From Bacteroidota bacterium (GTDB lineage: Bacteria; Bacteroidota; Bacteroidia; B-17B0; Aurantibacillaceae): a DNA stretch of 41,990 bases. The translations under genes were made by a program, and so were the position numbers. The stretch spans positions 1-41,990 of the forward strand of contig JACPOC010000046.1 of NCBI GenBank assembly GCA_016185125.1, given 5' to 3'. Under the pieces are notes generated by a model that searched no databases, was not told where the DNA came from, and worked only from the letters and a program-made list of their open reading frames with translations. Shown piece after piece: positions 14,577 through 22,024 of the stretch (positions are counted from its first letter, which is position 1; each line of letters starts with the position of its first letter).

Positions 14577-16988
14577 TTATTTTTTAATCTTTTGCTTAAA
14601 TCCATCCTCTTCACTATAATACCCGCTTCCGTAGCCATAACCATAGCCGTAACCGTAACCGTAATTGTAACTGTATATTTTTTTACTGATATCTACATCA
14701 TTTAATACTACAGCCAAATTTTTAATATTGCTTTCGTTTTTTAGTTTGTCTAATATTTGAGTAAACATCTTTTTTGAATAAGCTGCCCTGAAAACATAAA
14801 TGGGATAATCTGCTTTTTGTATGGTTGCAATTCCATCGGTTACCAATCCAATTGGAGCGTTGTCAATCACTACGTAATCAAATTTTGTTTTCAAATACGC
14901 GATAACTTCATCCAATTTGGCCGTTAAAATTAACTCTGAAGGATTAGGTGGCGATGGCCCCGCGGTAATAAATTTAAGATTTTCCATCGGGCTGTTATTA
15001 AAGCATTCATCTACGGTAGTTACATGCGTAAGAATTGTACTCATACCAATATTATTGGTTACGCCAAAACCCCGGTGAATTTTAGGTTTACGCATATCCA
15101 AGTCAATAATAACAACTTTTTTTCCTGTAAACGCAAGAATACCAGCTATGTTAATGGCCACAAAAGTTTTTCCCTCACCGCTTATGGTGGAGGTGATGGA
15201 TATGATCTTAGACCCCGGCGTATTATCAATAAAAGTTAAATTGGTTCGAATAGTTCTGAATGCTTCACTAATCATTGCCTTTGGGTTTTTATCTACAATT
15301 AATTGAGATACAGGGATTTTGTTGGCATACTTTGGAACTATGCCAAGCAGAGCCACGTTGCCTGATGAATACTTTGTTATATCTGCCAGAGTATAAATTT
15401 TATCATGAAAAAGATAACGAACAAAAATCAATCCTAAGGATAACAACAGGGCAGTAAGAGTAGCAATTAAAATGGCGTTTTTGTTGCTTGGAGATACCTT
15501 AGCCCCCAATCCCTGAGCTTTTTCGAGAATAACATTTTTAGAAACATAACTTGCCTTTGAAATGGAAAATTCAGTTTTCTTTTCAAGAAGCATGGTATAA
15601 TATTTTTCGCTGATAGCATACAAACGGTTTAACCTCGAAAATTCAACCTCGTCATCCGGATTTTGATTGAGTTTGTTTTTAAAGTCAGAAGATTTTTCGA
15701 GAAGGTTTTTATATTTAGATTTATATTTAAGACGTATGGCATCCAAACTTTCAACTAATAATTTTCGTTGATTTTCAATCTGGTAATTTAATTGTTTAAT
15801 GTTTTCCGAATTAGGAGTTACCTGATACAGAAGGTTTTCTTTATCCAATAGTAATTTTTGAATGCTTTGTGTGATATCTTTTATCGAATTTTCATATTCT
15901 GTTCCTGAAATTAGTGAAATGAGTTGGTAGATATCAATACTTTTATTTTTAGAAATATTGGATTGTATCTCGCTGATAATATTTTCCTCCATTTCAACTT
16001 TTAATAATTGGTCTTCAATAGAAGTATACCGCATTAATTCTGAATTTAACAGAACATCCTTATCCTTAAAATTCTTATCTTTTTTAAACCGTTGAAGATC
16101 GTTCTCTGTATTTTTTAATGAATTATATACATTATCTAATTGTCCGTCAATAAAGGCTAATATATTCCTCGAACTTTCACTTTTTCTCTCCACATCGTAG
16201 GTTAGATATTCTTCAATGATGGCGTTTACCACATCGGTTGATTTCTCCGGGTTTACATCTTTCACTTTTAGTAAAATGGTTTTCGCGCTTTCATTGAGTA
16301 GTTTCACTTCCAGCTTCGATTGAAGTTCGGAAGTAACCGCGTCGATATTGGCAATAGTAAAGTAAAAGGCCTTGTTGTCCTTTATAATATTTTTTATGTT
16401 TGATGGATTGGTTTTTGGATTTAAGTAAACATTAATATCAAACTCATTTAATTTTAACCATGTATTTATCTCAAATTTTTTAACGGAGCTTCCTATTTTT
16501 AAAACTCCGCCGGTTAAGTTTTCATTAAGCTCAACATATATTTTTTGTGCTGTATTTACAGGGATTTTATTATTTATTTTAATAAAAAAAGGCGAATAAT
16601 TATACAATTCATTGTTTCTGAAAGTTCCTTCGCTGTAATAATTAACTATTATATCCAGTTTTTCTACAACTCTGCGTAAAAAAACTTTCGAGCGAATCTG
16701 CTCTATCGCTTCGGCTAAAATATTATCAACCGCTTCAATATTATTTAATTTAAGAATGTTTTCAGCTTTGTTGGCATCGTTTACCTGCAAAATGGCTTTT
16801 GATTCATAAATAAACTGACTATAACGTAAATATAAAAACGCGCCAAAAAAAGCCAGGATAAAAAAAGTAAGAATATAAAATCTGCTTTTATTAAATAGAT
16901 AAGCTATCACTCCAATGTCAAAACCATTGTTAAGCCTTTCGGAAATATCCTTAATCTGGTTATTACTGCCTACATCGGGATTATACAT
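14577..16988 (-). CDS. Wzc-like polysaccharide co-polymerase with C-terminal tyrosine autokinase
   Basis: The product is 803 aa. An N-terminal Wzz segment has its first TM at about 33-55. A long periplasmic coiled-coil region follows and a second TM lies at about 504-525. The cytoplasmic BY-kinase domain has Walker A SGEGKT near 603, Walker A' VVIIDLDMRKP, and Walker B YVVIDNAP. The C-terminus is a tyrosine cluster: SYNYGYGYGYGYG followed by GSGYYSEED, with ten Tyr in all. In Wzc/CapAB proteins such clusters are autophosphorylated and tune oligomerisation and polymer length. Neighbours (Wza-like lipoprotein upstream with 2-nt spacing, RmlC and initiating transferase downstream) make this the inner-membrane part of an EPS/capsule exporter. 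No polymerase or flippase gene is nearby. Confidence 0.94.
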   Translation of the reverse strand: MYNPDVGSNNQIKDISERLNNGFDIGVIAYLFNKSRFYILTFFILAFFGAFLYLRYSQFIYESKAILQVNDANKAENILKLNNIEAVDNILAEAIEQIRSKVFLRRVVEKLDIIVNYYSEGTFRNNELYNYSPFFIKINNKIPVNTAQKIYVELNENLTGGVLKIGSSVKKFEINTWLKLNEFDINVYLNPKTNPSNIKNIIKDNKAFYFTIANIDAVTSELQSKLEVKLLNESAKTILLKVKDVNPEKSTDVVNAIIEEYLTYDVERKSESSRNILAFIDGQLDNVYNSLKNTENDLQRFKKDKNFKDKDVLLNSELMRYTSIEDQLLKVEMEENIISEIQSNISKNKSIDIYQLISLISGTEYENSIKDITQSIQKLLLDKENLLYQVTPNSENIKQLNYQIENQRKLLVESLDAIRLKYKSKYKNLLEKSSDFKNKLNQNPDDEVEFSRLNRLYAISEKYYTMLLEKKTEFSISKASYVSKNVILEKAQGLGAKVSPSNKNAILIATLTALLLSLGLIFVRYLFHDKIYTLADITKYSSGNVALLGIVPKYANKIPVSQLIVDKNPKAMISEAFRTIRTNLTFIDNTPGSKIISITSTISGEGKTFVAINIAGILAFTGKKVVIIDLDMRKPKIHRGFGVTNNIGMSTILTHVTTVDECFNNSPMENLKFITAGPSPPNPSELILTAKLDEVIAYLKTKFDYVVIDNAPIGLVTDGIATIQKADYPIYVFRAAYSKKMFTQILDKLKNESNIKNLAVVLNDVDISKKIYSYNYGYGYGYGYGYGSGYYSEEDGFKQKIKK
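14629..14677 (-). repeat. Hexanucleotide TAYGGY-type repeat encoding the Tyr-Gly tail
   Basis: Degenerate six-base units encode six successive Tyr-Gly pairs in the kinase tail. Several units are identical, so slippage could alter the number of phosphorylatable tyrosines without breaking the frame. Confidence 0.8.
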
Positions 16989-16990
16989 GC

Positions 16991-17746
16991 TTATCTAAGC
17001 TTAGAAAATTGATAAAGTATTAACAAGCTTGTTATTAAACCTATAATAGGTGCAATCTCGGTGTTAAAGGTTCGTAAAGGCCTGTATCTTGCCTCTACAT
17101 AAATAATATCGTTTGCCTGCACCTTGCTGGTACCCAAAGCAAGTCCTTCAATTCTTGAAAGATCGAGCAGATACACAAACGGTGGCTTTGTGGGATCAGG
17201 ATTTTGCCTTATTAATTTAGTTTTATATGCTTTTCCGTCATCAGGTATGCCTCCAACCGCAGCAATGGCTTCTAAAACGGTTGTGTTGTTATTGGCAAGA
17301 TTAATTACTTTAGCCGCACCTCCCGTTCCCGGGAATATAATAACACGTTTATTGGTTACCTTGAGTGTAACAAAGGGCTTCACGTAATATTCAGAGTACT
17401 TTTCCTCCATCATTTTTTCCGCTTCTATAATGGTAAGCCCGGCAATGTGCATTCTGCCAATCAGCGGCATTTTAACGCTGCCGTTACTTTCCACAATTAC
17501 ATCTATATCACTTCTAAAAACATTGTTACTGGCGCTGGCTAAGTCAATCAGCTTAAATCCATCATTGGTAAAAACCCTGTAAATTACGGCGTCATTGGGT
17601 GCAATTTTATAATCAATTCTGCCTAATGAATCAATCAATTTATCATAGTTATAATCTTTAGGGGTTTTCAGCATCAGGCTGGGCTTAAAAACCTTGCAGG
17701 AAGAGAGAATTGCCAGAGAGGCAATTATTATTAATAGTCTACGCAT
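16991..17746 (-). CDS. Wza-like polysaccharide export outer-membrane lipoprotein
   Basis: The product is 251 aa. The lipobox LSSC puts the lipidated Cys at 17. Residues about 45-130 form the polysaccharide export domain (YKIAPNDAVIYRVFTNDG, VESNGSVKMPLIGRMHIAGLTI). A following SLBB-like segment (GGAAKVINLANNNTTVLEAIAAVGG) is typical of Wza/BexD. The C-terminus carries a hydrophobic helix (IAPIIGLITSLLILYQF) that can cross the outer membrane, as Wza does with its amphipathic C-terminal helices. It should form the translocation pore partner of the Wzc-like protein encoded 2 nt downstream. It is shorter than E. coli Wza (about 380 aa), as is common in Bacteroidota. It is probably the first gene of its operon, with a promoter element just upstream. 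Confidence 0.93.
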   Translation of the reverse strand: MRRLLIIIASLAILSSCKVFKPSLMLKTPKDYNYDKLIDSLGRIDYKIAPNDAVIYRVFTNDGFKLIDLASASNNVFRSDIDVIVESNGSVKMPLIGRMHIAGLTIIEAEKMMEEKYSEYYVKPFVTLKVTNKRVIIFPGTGGAAKVINLANNNTTVLEAIAAVGGIPDDGKAYKTKLIRQNPDPTKPPFVYLLDLSRIEGLALGTSKVQANDIIYVEARYRPLRTFNTEIAPIIGLITSLLILYQFSKLR

Positions 17747-17754
17747 AGCTTATA

Positions 17755-17762
17755 CAAATATA
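17755..17762 (-). promoter_or_regulatory. Candidate -7 element (TATATTTG) before the polysaccharide export operon
   Basis: On the minus strand TATATTTG fits TAnnTTTG and ends 8 nt before the ATG of the Wza-like gene, within the 52-nt gap after the PgpH-like gene. The implied leader would be extremely short, so this is tentative. Confidence 0.3.
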
Positions 17763-17798
17763 TCCTTTTTTTTATTACTCATTGGCTTTTACACCTTC

Positions 17799-19799
17799 TT
17801 AGGAAGGGTACTCAATCCTAACGTGATAAATATTCATCAAGCGTTTTTTAAATATTTTTTTAATTAATGTTATATCTTTAAAGGTAATGTCTGAATTTAT
17901 AAATTGGTTTTGCGATATTTTGTAATCAATGATCTGGTCAACAAGGTCGTTAATGGCCATAGCGTTTTTTTCGGGCAAACTGCGTGAGGCGGCCTCTACC
18001 CCATCTGCCATCATTAACACCGCTGTTTCTTTACTGAAAGGAATTGGTCCCGGATAGCGGAATTCATTCTCATCAACATTGGTTAAAATCTTTTCTTTCT
18101 TATAAAGATTTAAAAAATAACCAACGTAAGTAGTTCCATGATGCGTTCGGATAAAATCTATGATCTGCTCCGGCAAGCCATACTTTTTGCCAAGTTCAAT
18201 CCCTTGAATAACATGGTTGATGATTGTTTTGGCACTTTGCAAAGGCAACATTTCTATATGCGGACTATAACCATTTACCTGATTTTCGGTGAAAAATTTC
18301 GGGTTTAAAAGCTTACCCACATCATGATACATGGCTCCGGTTCTAACGAGTAAGGTATTGCCTCCGATGTAAAAAATAGCTTCTTCGGCCAAATTAGCCA
18401 CCTGAAGGCTGTGCTGAAAAGTTCCCGGAACTTCCTGCGAAAGCTGACGCAGTAAGGGTTGATTTAAATCACATAATTCAAGTAATTTAAAATCAGAAAT
18501 AAACCCAAACAATTTTTCTATTAAATAAATAAGCGGATAAGCTAATAAAACCAGCATGGCACTAACTATAAAGGGCACATAGGCACTTATCTTTTTTACA
18601 AGGCCCGGAGTGCCAAAGCCCATTTGGTAAGATATAAAAAGTAATATATAAATAACCAGTACCACAAACGCGGCGTTAAGAATCTGGTTACGCTTTCTCA
18701 TTTCGGCTACCGTAAACAACGTTCCTATTCCTGAAATTAATTGAAGAAGTATAAATTCTAGCTTATCGGCCATAAAAAAACTGCATAATAAAACTGCAAT
18801 CAAATGGGTAAACAAAGCGGTTCTACTATCAAAAAAAACACGCACTAAAATTGGAATTAAAGTAAAAGGAAGCGTTAATACTATTAAGCCGTATTTGTAA
18901 AAAATGTATGAAAATACTACGCCTGCCAAAACAGTCATAAATAAAAACAATACCTGCTTGTTTTGTCCGAATATATATTTTCTGAAAAATATCAGATAAA
19001 ACAAAAGAATCAACAGGGTGATGAATACCAATACCCATTTAGAAATAAAATTTAAAACGCCAAAAGAAATCGCCTGATTTTGAGAATAAAAGTAACGGTT
19101 TATCAAATAACGTTTATCGTTAGTTAAGGGTTCGCCTTGCCTCACTAATACATCACCCGCTCTTATAACACTTCTAAAAACAGAAATCTGCTCAAGCTTT
19201 GTTTTAACATACCATTTTGTTTTTTCCTTATTAAGAAAATGTGTAATGGCAAGATAATCCAGATAATTTACATCGTTAAGATCTGTTATTCCCTTCTCAC
19301 GGAGGCGTTGTTCTATAAAATAAAGGGCAGAATTTACGGTAAAGAAATTACTATAAACCGTTTGTTCGGCATAATTAAGATTATAAACCATTATAGGCTT
19401 TTTAATATCTGATTCATTTAAGGTTTCAATTACCCCGCGTTTATAAATACTATCAAAAGCCGTTTTTAAAACCTCATAAATTTTAGGATCTGAATCGGCT
19501 ATAATTTCAAACTGCTTCAGTTTAGTGATTTTATCGGTGTTATTTTGTTCAAAAAACAAAGGTGCTTCATTTGCTATCTGTGCATATTCCTGGCGCAAAT
19601 CGGCATCTGTTTTCTTTACATAAAAATCTTTATCCAAAACTAAATCCTGATATGGCCAAATGGAATCGAAGCCTCCAACGGAATGCCCTTTTACTTGCTT
19701 GGCAGGCAGCATAAGGGTAATGATAATTGAAGTAATAAAAACCAACATCAGTTTTAAAACCAGATTATGTTTAGCTCTTATATAGGATATTATGTTCAC
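17799..19799 (-). CDS. PgpH-type 7TM-HD family phosphohydrolase (probable cyclic dinucleotide phosphodiesterase)
   Basis: The product is 666 aa. An N-terminal TM (about 15-33) leads to a large extracytoplasmic region (about 35-240). Seven hydrophobic helices follow (about 245-435), then a cytoplasmic HD domain. HD landmarks are FQHSLQVANLAEEAI (His near 465), GAMYHDVGKLLNP (HD near 491) and RTHHGTTYVGYF, with a later VLMMADGVEAASRS. This is the architecture of Listeria PgpH, which hydrolyses c-di-AMP; c-di-AMP as substrate here is by homology. The start is GTG at 19799; a stop lies two codons upstream and no nearby ATG exists. It precedes the polysaccharide operon by 52 nt, so cotranscription is possible. 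Confidence 0.9.
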   Translation of the reverse strand: MNIISYIRAKHNLVLKLMLVFITSIIITLMLPAKQVKGHSVGGFDSIWPYQDLVLDKDFYVKKTDADLRQEYAQIANEAPLFFEQNNTDKITKLKQFEIIADSDPKIYEVLKTAFDSIYKRGVIETLNESDIKKPIMVYNLNYAEQTVYSNFFTVNSALYFIEQRLREKGITDLNDVNYLDYLAITHFLNKEKTKWYVKTKLEQISVFRSVIRAGDVLVRQGEPLTNDKRYLINRYFYSQNQAISFGVLNFISKWVLVFITLLILLFYLIFFRKYIFGQNKQVLFLFMTVLAGVVFSYIFYKYGLIVLTLPFTLIPILVRVFFDSRTALFTHLIAVLLCSFFMADKLEFILLQLISGIGTLFTVAEMRKRNQILNAAFVVLVIYILLFISYQMGFGTPGLVKKISAYVPFIVSAMLVLLAYPLIYLIEKLFGFISDFKLLELCDLNQPLLRQLSQEVPGTFQHSLQVANLAEEAIFYIGGNTLLVRTGAMYHDVGKLLNPKFFTENQVNGYSPHIEMLPLQSAKTIINHVIQGIELGKKYGLPEQIIDFIRTHHGTTYVGYFLNLYKKEKILTNVDENEFRYPGPIPFSKETAVLMMADGVEAASRSLPEKNAMAINDLVDQIIDYKISQNQFINSDITFKDITLIKKIFKKRLMNIYHVRIEYPS

Positions 19800-19911
19800 G
19801 GTTACAAATTAAACCCTTATGTGGCTTGCTTTTTAAAAGCTATTAAAGTATTGTTAACAACCCGCTTTTTATTTCGGAGGCTACGCCGGTGCAATTTCGG
19901 AAAAAATATCC

Positions 19912-20622
19912 TTATTTATAGATGCCAAACACAACCGGAATTTTATGCAGATCGGGTACCGGCATTTTTTTCCATTCTTCTACCATTAAGGTTTTAAGAA
20001 ATTGGTTAGATCCGGTAATGTTTTTACCGATAAACATCTTAGTTTGAGGAGAAAGAGTTGACAAAAGCGTTTCAAACATCTGCGCGTTGCGATATGGGGT
20101 TTCAATAAAAAACTGGGCCTGTGAGCCTTTAACAGCCAACAATTCCAGTTCTTTAATGCGCTTAATTTTAGGGGCTTTATCAATAGGAAGATAACCCACA
20201 AAAGCAAAGTTTTGTCCGTTAAACCCGCTGGCCATAATACTTAATACTATAGAACTCGGACCGGCCAAAGGCACTACTTCAATTCCTTTTTCATGCGCTT
20301 TTTTAATTACATCGGCTCCCGGATCGGCTATTCCTGGACAACCGGCGTCGCTCATCAAACCCATGTTTTCGCCTTTTAATAAAGGGGCTATCAAGTGCAT
20401 AATGTTTTCACCTTTTGTATGCTCATTTAACAATAGTACTTCCGCATTTTCAATGGGAGAATAACCAAATACTTTCAAAAATCTCCGGGCTGTTTTCGCA
20501 TCTTCAACAATAAAACACTTCAATTCTTTTACCAATTGTAAATTATATTCAGGAATATGCTCTGCCCCACTCTCTTCCAAAATGGGAACAGGAAATAAAA
20601 ACAATTTACCAAGCTTGTTCAT
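19912..20622 (-). CDS. RsmI-like SAM-dependent methyltransferase (tetrapyrrole methylase fold)
   Basis: The product is 236 aa. The tetrapyrrole-methylase/RsmI fold is marked by LFLFPVPI at the N-terminus, MGLMSDAGCPGIADPGADV (SAM-binding loop), VVPLAGPSSIVLSIMASG, FAFVGYLP, and QAQFFIETPYRN. RsmI 2'-O-methylates C1402 of 16S rRNA. This shorter Bacteroidota form has a diverged N-terminus (VPILEESGAEHIPEY rather than the TPIGN of true RsmI), so rRNA cytidine methylation is probable but not certain. It lies upstream of the PgpH-like gene on the same strand with 112 nt between, and is divergent from the GT9 gene. Confidence 0.85.
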   Translation of the reverse strand: MNKLGKLFLFPVPILEESGAEHIPEYNLQLVKELKCFIVEDAKTARRFLKVFGYSPIENAEVLLLNEHTKGENIMHLIAPLLKGENMGLMSDAGCPGIADPGADVIKKAHEKGIEVVPLAGPSSIVLSIMASGFNGQNFAFVGYLPIDKAPKIKRIKELELLAVKGSQAQFFIETPYRNAQMFETLLSTLSPQTKMFIGKNITGSNQFLKTLMVEEWKKMPVPDLHKIPVVFGIYK

Positions 20623-20656
20623 ACGGTAATATTAATTAATTTTTTTTGTTGTTACT

Positions 20657-21676
20657 TTGCGCTTTACATTTTTTAATAACATTGACCAGCTGATAGTTTA
20701 TCACAACATACTCATCATTCAAACCGCTTTTATTGGCGATGCTATTTTGGCTTCCTCTCTGGTAGAAAAACTGCACGCGCGTTTACCCGACGCGCAAATA
20801 AGCATCCTTGTAAGAAAAGGAAATGAATCGGTTTACCATCAACATCCTTTTTTAAAAGAAGTTCTTGTTTGGGATAAACAAACCAGTAAAAATAGAAACC
20901 TTGTCAGGCTTCTGTTCAAGATCCGTAAAAACAAATACGATTGCGTGATTAACTGCCACCGCTTTGCAAGCTCGGGGTTTTTAACCGGATTTTCTAAAGC
21001 AAAACACAAAGCCGGTTATAAGCAAACGCCCTTCTCTTATTTATTTGACACGGCTGTTAAACATATTATTGGAAATGGCAAACACGAAGTTGAACGTTAC
21101 AATCAATTAATTGAAGATTTTACCGATAAGGAAGTTTTTAAACCAAAGTTATATCCTTCGGCTGCCGATATTGAAACAGCGCGATCTTTTCAGACTCAAA
21201 AATATGTGTGCATGGCTCCCGCATCGGTATGGTACACCAAGCAATTGATCGTAAAAAAATGGATTGAATTGTGTAACCTAACTGATAACAACACCACTGT
21301 TTATTTATTGGGAGCTAAAGGGGATGAAGGGCTTTGCGAACAAATAAGAAAAGAAAGCACCCATAAAGATGTCCATGTATTAGCGGGAAAGTTAACTTTA
21401 TTACAGTCGGCGGCGTTAATGAAAAACGCCTTGATGAATTATGTGAACGACAGCGCTCCACTGCATTTGGCTTCTTCTGTTAACGCACCTGTTACCGCTT
21501 TTTTCTGCTCCACCGTACCTGCTTTTGGCTTTGGTCCCACAAGCGACAATTCTAAAGTAATTGAAGTTAAGGGACTCGAATGCAAACCCTGCGGATTACA
21601 TGGATACAAAGCTTGTCCGCTTGGCCACTTTAAGTGCAGCATGTTGCAGGATGTTGGTGAAGCGGAGGTTTTTTAA
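20657..21676 (+). CDS. Glycosyltransferase family 9, heptosyltransferase II (WaaF)-like
   Basis: The product is up to 339 aa. The N-terminal ILIIQTAFIGDAILASSLVEKL is the classical GT9 opening. The second Rossmann half contains VCMAPASVWYTKQ, TTVYLLGAKGDEGLC and NYVNDSAPLHLASSVNAPVTAFF (donor-binding loop). The C-terminal GLECKPCGLHGYKACPLGHFKC holds a four-Cys cluster typical of WaaF-type enzymes. It likely adds a heptose-like sugar to the LPS core at the cytoplasmic face. The start is uncertain: TTG at 20657 adds about 16 residues before the conserved opening and no ATG is available. The gene is convergent with kmo across a repeat-bearing intergenic region. Confidence 0.88.
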   Translation: MRFTFFNNIDQLIVYHNILIIQTAFIGDAILASSLVEKLHARLPDAQISILVRKGNESVYHQHPFLKEVLVWDKQTSKNRNLVRLLFKIRKNKYDCVINCHRFASSGFLTGFSKAKHKAGYKQTPFSYLFDTAVKHIIGNGKHEVERYNQLIEDFTDKEVFKPKLYPSAADIETARSFQTQKYVCMAPASVWYTKQLIVKKWIELCNLTDNNTTVYLLGAKGDEGLCEQIRKESTHKDVHVLAGKLTLLQSAALMKNALMNYVNDSAPLHLASSVNAPVTAFFCSTVPAFGFGPTSDNSKVIEVKGLECKPCGLHGYKACPLGHFKCSMLQDVGEAEVF

Positions 21677-21684
21677 GCGCAATG

Positions 21685-21786
21685 GCACGCAGATGAAGCA
21701 GATTTATAATGATTAATAAAGCTATTAAACCCCGTTGTCAGCTCGAGTAAATTTGTAGCGATAGCGGAAAATTGTATCGAGAGCTC
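21685..21786 (+). repeat. Interspersed intergenic repeat, copy A
   Basis: It begins with GCACGCAGAT and continues through a TGATTAATAA segment to a core of about 47 bp (21736-21782) that runs from TGTCAGCTCGAGTAAATTT to ATTGTATCGAGAG. The core ends are roughly inverted (AGCTCGAGTAAATTT against AAATTGTATCGAGAGCT), so it can fold as an imperfect hairpin. The opening GCACGCAGAT...GCAGATT wording resembles non-coding repeats common in Bacteroidota genomes. Confidence 0.8.
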
Positions 21787-21815
21787 CCGAAGCGATCTTT
21801 TCGTTTCAAAAAATA

Positions 21816-21939
21816 GCACGCAGATAACGCAGATTCAGCAGATTTCAGCAGATTTAAAATGATTAATAATGCTATTAGCACTTTATGTCAGCTCGAGTAA
21901 ATTTATAGCGAGAGCGGAAAAATTGTATCGAAAGGGCTC
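21816..21939 (+). repeat. Interspersed intergenic repeat, copy B
   Basis: Same order as copy A (GCACGCAGAT, then TGATTAATAATGCTATTA, then the TGTCAGCTCGAGTAAATTT core and ATTGTATCGA). It carries an extra CAGATTTCAGCAGATTT expansion. The core differs from copy A at only a few bases. Confidence 0.8.
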
Positions 21940-22024
21940 AATACTCATGTAAATGAAAAAAAAATCATGCCTGTTCTATAATATTCCCCAAAATGCTCGC
22001 TTTCCTGCCTGTAATATTTTATGT

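Larger units (their letters stand above)
21677..22024. other. 348-bp intergenic region holding two copies of an interspersed repeat
   Basis: No credible coding region is seen between the convergent GT9 and kmo genes. The space is mostly two imperfect direct repeat units (21685-21786 and 21816-21939), with 29 bp between them and about 85 bp of AT-rich sequence before the kmo stop. No clear rho-independent terminator was found; the inverted ends of the repeat could serve as one. Confidence 0.75.

Noticed and set aside
21685-21939. CRISPR-like array from the two similar intergenic units
   Set aside because: There are only two adjacent units, of unequal length (102 and 124 bp), without short uniform repeats and unique spacers.
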